NCBI RefSeq assembly: GCF_027941835.1
Contig: NZ_CP116005.1
Span: forward strand, 2,557,501-2,621,500
Length of the DNA: 64,000 nt
Source: Sphingosinicella microcystinivorans
GTDB lineage: Bacteria > Pseudomonadota > Alphaproteobacteria > Sphingomonadales > Sphingomonadaceae
Reading direction: 5' to 3'
Positions within the stretch are counted from its first letter, which is position 1; each line of letters opens with the position of its first letter. Position numbers and translations under genes: made by a program. Under the pieces are notes generated by a model. The model was given only the letters and a program-made list of their open reading frames with translations, made no database searches and was not told the origin of the DNA. Shown here one piece after another: positions 58,371 through 64,000 of this stretch.

Positions 58371-60176
58371 ATGACCGATCTCGCGCACATCCGGAATTTC
58401 TCGATCATCGCCCACATCGACCACGGCAAGTCGACGCTGGCCGACCGCCTCATCCAGCGGACGGGCGGCCTCACCGACCGCGAGATGTCGGAGCAGGTGC
58501 TCGACAACATGGACATCGAGCGCGAGCGCGGCATCACCATCAAGGCGCAGACCGTGCGCCTCGACTACACGGCGAGGAACGGCGAGACATACACGCTGAA
58601 CCTGATGGACACGCCGGGCCACGTCGACTTCGCCTACGAAGTCTCGCGCAGCCTCGCCGCGTGCGAGGGCGCGCTGCTCGTCGTCGACGCCGCGCAGGGC
58701 GTCGAGGCGCAGACGCTGGCGAACGTCTACCAGTCGATCGAGCACGACCACGAGATCGTGCCCGTCATCAACAAGATCGACCTGCCCGCCGCCGACCCCG
58801 ACAAGGTGAAGGCCGAGATCGAGGACATCATCGGCCTCGACGCCTCCGAGGCGGTGCTCGCCAGTGCCAAGTCCGGCATCGGCATCGACGACGTGCTCGA
58901 GGCCGTGGTGCACAAGATCCCGCCGCCCAAGGGCGACCGCAATGCGCCGCTGGAGGCCATGCTGGTCGACAGCTGGTACGATCCGTACCTCGGCGTCGTC
59001 ATCCTCGTGCGCGTCGTGAACGGCGTCATCCGCAAGGGGCTGAACATCAAGTTCATGGCGGGCGGCACCGAGCACCTGATCGACCGCGTCGGCTGTATGC
59101 GCCCCAAGATCGAGACGCTCGACGAGATCGCGGCGGGCGAGATCGGCTTCATCACCGCGCAGATCAAGGACATTTCCGAGACCCGCGTCGGCGACACCAT
59201 CACCACGGTGAAGAACCCCGCGAAGGCGCCGCTGCCCGGCTTCAAGGAGGTGCAGCCGGTGGTGTTCTGCGGGCTGTTCCCGGTCGATGCGGCGGATTTC
59301 GAGAAGCTGCGCGACAGCATCTCCAAGCTGCGGCTGAACGATGCCTCGTTCAGCTTCGAGATGGAGACCTCCGCCGCACTCGGCTTCGGCTTCCGCTGCG
59401 GTTTCCTCGGCCTCCTGCACCTCGAGATCATCCAGGAACGGCTGACGCGCGAGTACGACCTCGACCTCATCACCACGGCGCCCTCGGTCGTCTACCGGAT
59501 GCACATGACGGACGGGACGATGCAGGAGCTGCATAACCCGGCCGATTATCCGGACGTGGTGAAGATCGACTTCGTCGAGGAGCCGTGGATCGAGGCGGTG
59601 ATCTACGTGCCCGACGAATATCTCGGCTCGATCCTGAAGCTCTGCCAGGACCGGCGCGGCATCCAGAAGAACCTCACCTACGTGGGCGGCCGCGCGCAGG
59701 TGACGTATGAGCTGCCCTTGAACGAGGTGGTGTTCGACTTCTACGACCGGCTGAAGTCGATCAGCCGCGGCTACGCGAGCTTCGACTATCACCAGATCGG
59801 CTACCGCGAGGGCGACCTCGTGAAGATGTCGATCCTCGTCAACAACGAGCCCGTCGACGCGCTCTCCATGATCGTGCACCGCGGCGCGGCCGAAGCGCGC
59901 GGCCGCCACATGTGCGAGCGGCTGAAGGACCTGATCCCCCGCCACCTGTTCAAGATTCCCATTCAGGCGGCGATCGGCGGCAAGGTGATCGCGCGCGAGA
60001 CGATCGCGGCGCTGAGGAAGGACGTCACCGCCAAGTGCTACGGCGGCGACATCAGCCGCAAGCGCAAGCTCCTCGACAAGCAGAAGGAAGGCAAGAAGCG
60101 CATGCGCGAGTACGGCTCGGTCAGCATCCCGCAGGAGGCCTTCATCGCCGCCTTGAGAATGGGCGACGAGGGGTAG
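58371..60176 (+). CDS. lepA: Elongation factor 4 (LepA)
   Basis: A 601-residue ribosomal GTPase that can back-translocate or assist 30S biogenesis. G-domain motifs: AHIDHGKST (G1), MDTPGHVDF (G3) and [10 protein letters not shown] (G4). The LepA-specific C-terminal domain follows, with [18 protein letters not shown] at the end. Domain order and length are normal. ATG 58371 matches the usual [15 protein letters not shown] start; an in-frame start four codons earlier is less likely. Confidence 0.97.
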   Translation: MTDLAHIRNFSIIAHIDHGKSTLADRLIQRTGGLTDREMSEQVLDNMDIERERGITIKAQTVRLDYTARNGETYTLNLMDTPGHVDFAYEVSRSLAACEGALLVVDAAQGVEAQTLANVYQSIEHDHEIVPVINKIDLPAADPDKVKAEIEDIIGLDASEAVLASAKSGIGIDDVLEAVVHKIPPPKGDRNAPLEAMLVDSWYDPYLGVVILVRVVNGVIRKGLNIKFMAGGTEHLIDRVGCMRPKIETLDEIAAGEIGFITAQIKDISETRVGDTITTVKNPAKAPLPGFKEVQPVVFCGLFPVDAADFEKLRDSISKLRLNDASFSFEMETSAALGFGFRCGFLGLLHLEIIQERLTREYDLDLITTAPSVVYRMHMTDGTMQELHNPADYPDVVKIDFVEEPWIEAVIYVPDEYLGSILKLCQDRRGIQKNLTYVGGRAQVTYELPLNEVVFDFYDRLKSISRGYASFDYHQIGYREGDLVKMSILVNNEPVDALSMIVHRGAAEARGRHMCERLKDLIPRHLFKIPIQAAIGGKVIARETIAALRKDVTAKCYGGDISRKRKLLDKQKEGKKRMREYGSVSIPQEAFIAALRMGDEG

Positions 60177-60247
60177 CGGTCCAATTTAGGACGGTTGACA
60201 AGTTTTTGTCCGGGACGGAGTATCCTGCCGTCTCTGGAGGGTGCGTC

Positions 60248-60535
60248 ATGCGGAGAGTCCGCCCGTTTCTGCCTGCGCTCGGATTGATTGCGGCGTTTTC
60301 GTCCGCCGCCGTCGCGATGCCGAATCAGGCAGCGAACCAGACGCTGACGCCGCAGATCTATCGGCAGCGCTGCCTGTTCTGCCACAAGAGCGCCGCGCCG
60401 GAAGGGGTCGCGCCGGAAATCCTCGTCGGCCTGCACCCGCCGCCGGGCGTGAAGCCCGCCGACGTGATGCCCGACATCAAGTGCTGGCGGCGCTGCGAGA
60501 AGTGCTGGCCGGAGACGTCCGCCACACGGCGATGA
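60248..60535 (+). CDS. Small exported CxxCH (heme c-type) protein
   Basis: A 95-residue protein with a signal peptide (FLPALGLIAAFSSAAVA), a single heme c attachment motif CLFCHK and a later Cys pattern CWRRCEKC. The mature part is only about 70 residues, and no obvious axial Met follows except MPDIKCW. It may be a minimal mono-heme cytochrome or a heme/metal protein in which the second Cys cluster binds another cofactor. It starts 71 bases after lepA and ends four bases before the convergent MAPEG gene. The family is not recognised. Confidence 0.72.
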   Translation: MRRVRPFLPALGLIAAFSSAAVAMPNQAANQTLTPQIYRQRCLFCHKSAAPEGVAPEILVGLHPPPGVKPADVMPDIKCWRRCEKCWPETSATRR

Positions 60536-60539
60536 GCGC

Positions 60540-60941
60540 TCAGCCCAGCAGCAAGGCCCAGAGCACCAGCACCAGCCCGGCGAGCGACACCAGCCACACC
60601 AGCGTCCGCACCTTGGGGATGCCCGCCGCATAGAGGGGCAGGTAGATGAGGCGCGCCCAGAGGTAGAGGTGCGCGCCGAGTTCGGTCTTCCAGCCGAGAC
60701 GGTCGGCCGCGAGCGCGCCGAGCAGCACGGCGGCGAACAGCGGGAAGGTTTCGAAGAAATTCGCCTGCGCCCGCGCCAGCCGCCCGGCGAGCGGCTTCAG
60801 GGGCGGCATCTCCGCATCGCGCGCGCCCATGTTCCACTGGGTGCCGTACTGCGCGGTCTTCACGTTCACCGCCCACAGGATATGGACGAGGCCGAGCACC
60901 GCGGCGGTGCCCAGCAGATAGAGTTCGATCGGCATGGTCAT
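60540..60941 (-). CDS. MAPEG family membrane protein
   Basis: A 133-residue protein with four membrane helices of the MAPEG family (eicosanoid/glutathione-related membrane proteins). Features: GTAAVLGLVHILWAVNVKT, GRLARAQANFFETFPLFAAVLLGA with the conserved N-x-x-E of helix 2, and LYLWARLIYLPLYAAGIPKVRTLVW. The function in bacteria is poorly defined. ATG 60941 is chosen by homology. It is separated from the DAHP synthase gene by 72 bases on the same strand. Confidence 0.9.
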   Translation of the reverse strand: MTMPIELYLLGTAAVLGLVHILWAVNVKTAQYGTQWNMGARDAEMPPLKPLAGRLARAQANFFETFPLFAAVLLGALAADRLGWKTELGAHLYLWARLIYLPLYAAGIPKVRTLVWLVSLAGLVLVLWALLLG

Positions 60942-61013
60942 CCCTCCCCCGTTGGAAGGGACCGACGATCCCTCATTCGGCCCCGCTTCGCAAGCGGGCG
61001 GAAAGGCGAGGGG

Positions 61014-62402
61014 TCAGGCGGCGGCCTGGCTGCGCGCGGCGAGGTCGACCTCGGCCTTGATGCTCTCGGCGAGCAGGAAGGCGAGCTCGAGGCTCTGCCC
61101 GGCGTTGAGGCGCGGGTCGCAGTGCGTGTGATAGCGGTCGGCGAGCGCCTCGTCGGTGATCGCCATCGCGCCGCCGGTGCACTCGGTGACGTTCTGGCCG
61201 GTCATCTCGGCGTGGATGCCGCCCGCGTGCGTGCCCTCGGCGCGGTGCACCGCGAAGAAGCCGCGCACCTCGGCGAGGATGCGGTCGAACGGGCGCGTCT
61301 TGTAGCCGCTGCCCGACTTGATCGTGTTGCCGTGCATCGGGTCGCACGACCAGATGACATGGCGCCCCTCGCGCTTCACGGCGCGGACGAGCGGCGGCAG
61401 GCCCGCCTCCACCTTGTCGTGCCCGAAGCGGCTGATGAGCGTGATGCGGCCCGGCACGTTCTCCGGATTGAGCGCGTCGATCAGGCGGATGAGCGTGTCC
61501 GGCTGGAGGCTCGGGCCGGCCTTCAGGCCGAGCGGGTTGCCGACGCCGCGCAGGAACTCGATGTGCGCCGAGCCTTCGAAGCGCGTGCGGTCGCCCACCC
61601 AGAGCATGTGCGCGCTGGTGTCGTACCAGCGGCCGGTGAGCGAATCCTGCCGCGTCATCGCCTGCTCGTAGCCGAGCAGCAGCGCCTCGTGGCTGGTGTA
61701 GAAGTCCGTGCCCTTCAGCTGCGGAACGGTTTCCGGGCTGATGCCGCACGCTTCCATGAAGGCGAGCGCCTCGCCGATGCGGTCGGCGACGTCCTTGTAC
61801 TTCTCGGCCCACGGCGAGCGGCCGACGAAATCGAGGTTCCACTTGTGGACCTGATGCAGGTTCGCGAAGCCGCCCTGCGCGAACGCGCGCAGCAGGTTGA
61901 GCGTCGCGGCGGACTGCATGTAGGCGCGCAGCATACGCTGCGGGTTCGGCGCGCGCGCCGCGCTCTCGAAGTTGATGTCGTTGACGATGTCGCCGCGGTA
62001 GCTCGGCAGCGAGACGCCGTTCAGCTCTTCCATGTCCGCCGAGCGGGGCTTGGCGAACTGGCCGGCGAGGCGGCCCACCTTCACCACCGGCATCCGGCTC
62101 GCGAAGGTCAGCACCACCGCCATCTGGAGGAGCACGCGGAACGTGTCGCGGATGTGGTTCGGGTGGAACTCGGCGAAGCTCTCCGCGCAGTCGCCGCCCT
62201 GGAGCAGGAAAGCCTTGCCCGCCGCGACGTCGGCAAGCTGCGCTTCGAGCGCGCGCGCCTCGCCCGCGAAGACGAGCGGCGGATAGCTCGAAAGCTCGCC
62301 TTCCACGGCCGCAAGCGCTGCCGTGTCCGCATAGGCGGGTAGCTGCCGCGCTTCGAAATTGCGCCAGCTGGCCGGGGTCCAGGATCGCTCGGACGTCTTC
62401 AT
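61014..62402 (-). CDS. Class II DAHP synthase (3-deoxy-7-phosphoheptulonate synthase)
   Basis: A 462-residue enzyme of the plant-like class II family that condenses PEP and erythrose 4-phosphate, the first step to aromatic amino acids. Conserved segments: [21 protein letters not shown] near residue 80, [36 protein letters not shown] and [22 protein letters not shown] 62402 (MKTSERS) is preferred to the in-frame start at 62438. It is divergent from the TetR gene across 219 bases. Confidence 0.95.
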   Translation of the reverse strand: MKTSERSWTPASWRNFEARQLPAYADTAALAAVEGELSSYPPLVFAGEARALEAQLADVAAGKAFLLQGGDCAESFAEFHPNHIRDTFRVLLQMAVVLTFASRMPVVKVGRLAGQFAKPRSADMEELNGVSLPSYRGDIVNDINFESAARAPNPQRMLRAYMQSAATLNLLRAFAQGGFANLHQVHKWNLDFVGRSPWAEKYKDVADRIGEALAFMEACGISPETVPQLKGTDFYTSHEALLLGYEQAMTRQDSLTGRWYDTSAHMLWVGDRTRFEGSAHIEFLRGVGNPLGLKAGPSLQPDTLIRLIDALNPENVPGRITLISRFGHDKVEAGLPPLVRAVKREGRHVIWSCDPMHGNTIKSGSGYKTRPFDRILAEVRGFFAVHRAEGTHAGGIHAEMTGQNVTECTGGAMAITDEALADRYHTHCDPRLNAGQSLELAFLLAESIKAEVDLAARSQAAA

Positions 62403-62621
62403 CGCGCGCCTTTTGGCGTGTCGCTTCAAGGAGCGCAAGCAATGCTTTCTTGGGGATCGGGAGCCCCCGGCGCGCCATTTGCCGCAGGCTTTTTGCGGGA
62501 CTGGTTAACGCTCTTGTAACAATTCGTCGCAAAAGATCAGGCTAAGACAATGAATGCACTTGATATTAATCATTGATGCGTACATTGTTCACATGTTCCG
62601 GGGGACGGGGGTACTCGTGTC
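62403..62621. promoter_or_regulatory. Divergent intergenic region, DAHP synthase / TetR gene
   Basis: 219 bases without a gene. The right half (62520-62600) is AT-rich and carries the arms TGAT...ATCA around 62563-62574 and several CATT/AATG repeats, in keeping with promoters and a TetR operator. A perfect palindrome long enough to be certain was not found. Confidence 0.4.
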
Positions 62622-63239
62622 ATGCTGAAACAGTCGCCGGTTTATGAGCGCAAGGCGCCCAACAGTTACCATCACGGCAATCTCCAGACGGCGCTGCTGA
62701 ACGCCGGCCTGGAGCTTCTCGAGCGCCGCGGCTGCGCGGATCTCGCCCTGCGCGAGGTCGCCCGCGAGGTGGGGGTGAGCCCCGCTGCGGTGTATCGCCA
62801 CTACGCCTCGAAGGAGGCGCTGCTGACCGCGATGGCCATCGAGGGCTTCCAGCGGCTGACCGCCGTGCAGGTCGAGCCGATCACGAACAGCGTGGTGACG
62901 CCGGTGCGCTTTGCCGACATGGGCCGCGCCTATGTCCGCTTCGCGGTCCGTAACCCGGCGCTGTTCCGCCTGATGTTCAGCGACCAGATCGATTCCAGCC
63001 GCGATGCCGCGCTGATGTTCGCGATCGAACCGCTCACCGGCAATATCGAGGACGCCGTCGCCCGCCTCGCGGGTCCGCGCTTCTCGTCCGCAATGCGGCG
63101 CAAGGCGGCGCTGCGCGCATGGTCGCTGGTGCACGGCCTGTCGATGCTGCTCATCGACGGCCAGCTCCGCATCGCGCACAGCGAGGTGGACCGCATGATC
63201 GAGGCGGTCGTCGACCCCAACCACGCGCTCGCGATCTAA
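62622..63239 (+). CDS. TetR/AcrR family transcriptional regulator
   Basis: A 205-residue regulator. The N-terminal helix-turn-helix is clear: YHHGNLQTALLNAGLELLERRG, then LREVAREVGVSPAAVYRHYASKEALLTAMA. The C-terminal ligand-binding domain (RNPALFRLMFSDQID) resembles the TetR_C_33/WHG group. It is preceded by the divergent DAHP synthase and followed by the convergent gor gene, so neither is an obvious sole target; autoregulation through the upstream AT-rich gap is likely. Confidence 0.92.
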   Translation: MLKQSPVYERKAPNSYHHGNLQTALLNAGLELLERRGCADLALREVAREVGVSPAAVYRHYASKEALLTAMAIEGFQRLTAVQVEPITNSVVTPVRFADMGRAYVRFAVRNPALFRLMFSDQIDSSRDAALMFAIEPLTGNIEDAVARLAGPRFSSAMRRKAALRAWSLVHGLSMLLIDGQLRIAHSEVDRMIEAVVDPNHALAI

Positions 63240-64000
63240 CGCATCAATACGAGTTCTTCCGCCATCGTCGGGTGGATGGCGACGGTCTCGTCGAGCTGGG
63301 CCTTGGTGAGTCCGGCTTTCACCGCGATGGCGAGCGGCTGCATGATCTCGGCGGCTTCCGGCCCGATGATGTGCGCCCCGAGGATGCGCCCCGACGCTTC
63401 GTCGACGACGAGCTTGTAGAGCGACCGCTCGCTCCGGTTCGCCAGCACGTTCTTCATCGGCCGGAAGTCGGACGCATAGACGCGCACCGAGCCGTAGGTG
63501 TTGCGCGCCTGCGCCTCGGTGAGGCCGACGGCGGCGATCGGCGGATGGCTGAACACGGCGGACGGGATGCAGCCGTGATCGACGCGCCACGGCTTGCCGC
63601 CGAACACGGTGTCGGCGAAGGCGTGGCCTTCGCGGATCGCGACCGGGGTCAACTGCACGCGGTCGGTCACGTCGCCGACGGCGTAGATGTTCCCGATATT
63701 GGTGCGGCTGTCGGCATCGACCTTGATCGCGCCGTTTTCCGCGAGGTCGACGCCGATCGCCTCGAGGCCCAGCCCCGCGCTGTTGGGCGGGCGGCCGATC
63801 GCGTAGACGAGCAGGTCCACCTCGATCGGGTCGTCCTTCCCGGCATGGATGAGGAGGCTGCCGTCCGCCTGCTTCTCCACCTTGCGGAACGGCGCGTTGA
63901 AGCGGAAGTCGATGCCCTTCGCGGTGCTGATCGCCTGCAGGCGCTCGGCGAGCTGCTGGTCGTATTCGCGCAGCAGGCGGTCGCCGCGCAGCAGGAGCGT
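63236..64000 (-). CDS. gor: Glutathione-disulfide reductase, C-terminal part (runs off the window)
   Basis: The visible 254 codons are the NADPH-binding end and dimerisation domain of glutathione reductase; the gene starts beyond base 64000. Markers: LVYAIGRPPNS, the FAD-binding NIYAVGDVTDRVQLTPVAIREG, SAVFSHPPIAAVGLTEAQA, and the terminal HPTMAEEL with the catalytic His. The redox-active disulfide is N-terminal and not visible. It overlaps the convergent TetR gene by four bases. Confidence 0.93.
   Translation of the reverse strand, partial: TLLLRGDRLLREYDQQLAERLQAISTAKGIDFRFNAPFRKVEKQADGSLLIHAGKDDPIEVDLLVYAIGRPPNSAGLGLEAIGVDLAENGAIKVDADSRTNIGNIYAVGDVTDRVQLTPVAIREGHAFADTVFGGKPWRVDHGCIPSAVFSHPPIAAVGLTEAQARNTYGSVRVYASDFRPMKNVLANRSERSLYKLVVDEASGRILGAHIIGPEAAEIMQPLAIAVKAGLTKAQLDETVAIHPTMAEELVLMR

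Overview
The window is a GC-rich, gene-dense stretch of an alphaproteobacterial chromosome, most likely from the order Sphingomonadales. The evidence is a complete bacterial ceramide/sphingolipid locus, gene orders typical of the class (rsh-pyrE-pdxJ-acpS-lepB, ribD-ribE-ribB-ribH-nusB-thiL, NDUFA12 next to an MCE protein and DUF2155), a COQ9-family protein, a K+-insensitive H+-pyrophosphatase and a PEP-CTERM protein. I see no rRNA, tRNA, CRISPR array, insertion sequence or prophage. No gene-free stretch exceeds 300 bases; the longest gaps (about 160-250 bases, at 16786-16949, 40095-40325, 49817-50029, 52798-52997, 58123-58370 and 62403-62621) are promoter or terminator regions.

Layout. 1-4138: end of glnE, a one-cysteine Bcp peroxiredoxin, a DUF455 ferritin-like protein, an M23 peptidase, erpA and xth. 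4135-16785: the sphingolipid locus. One minus-strand operon reads lptF-lptG-flippase-hydroxylase-ceramide synthase; a divergent plus-strand operon carries DUF2141, a ceramide-kinase-like lipid kinase and a nucleotidyltransferase-fold protein; a second minus-strand operon carries acyl-AMP ligase, cerR, acyl carrier protein and spt. Together these could build ceramide, hydroxylate it, add a charged head group and move it to the outer membrane. 16950-20552: recX and a coxG-xdhC-moeA/mobA molybdenum-enzyme maturation operon. 20666-27370: a double cold-shock-domain protein, DUF192 lipoprotein, NDUFA12, MlaD-like and DUF2155 proteins, an unrecognised 550-residue membrane protein, aat, dprA and plsY. 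27472-38355: a long plus-strand run of nadE, gltX, riboflavin genes (including an HTH-RibB-pseudo-RibA fusion), nusB, thiL, a FliL-like protein and hppA. 38439-44636: bamE, a cytochrome bc1 chaperone, DUF177, ssb, feoBA, a COQ9-family gene, rpsU and an FKBP isomerase. 44697-49816: a DUF559 gene flanked by palindromes, then the tightly coupled rsh-pyrE-pdxJ-acpS-lepB operon. 50030-57114: an S9 peptidase, a DODA-type dioxygenase, a DUF1775-copC-copD copper cassette behind an array of TTCGAA palindromes, rpoZ, pnuC with a ribosylnicotinamide kinase, and an RluA-type enzyme. 57130-64000: PEP-CTERM protein, lepA, a small CxxCH protein, a MAPEG protein, class II DAHP synthase, a TetR regulator and part of gor.

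Translational coupling is pervasive: many neighbours overlap by four bases (ATGA or GTGA, and apparently CTGA for acpS). The strongest candidate for an incompletely described system is the sphingolipid locus, where LPS-type export genes (lptF/lptG) and a polysaccharide-type flippase sit in the same operon as the ceramide synthase.
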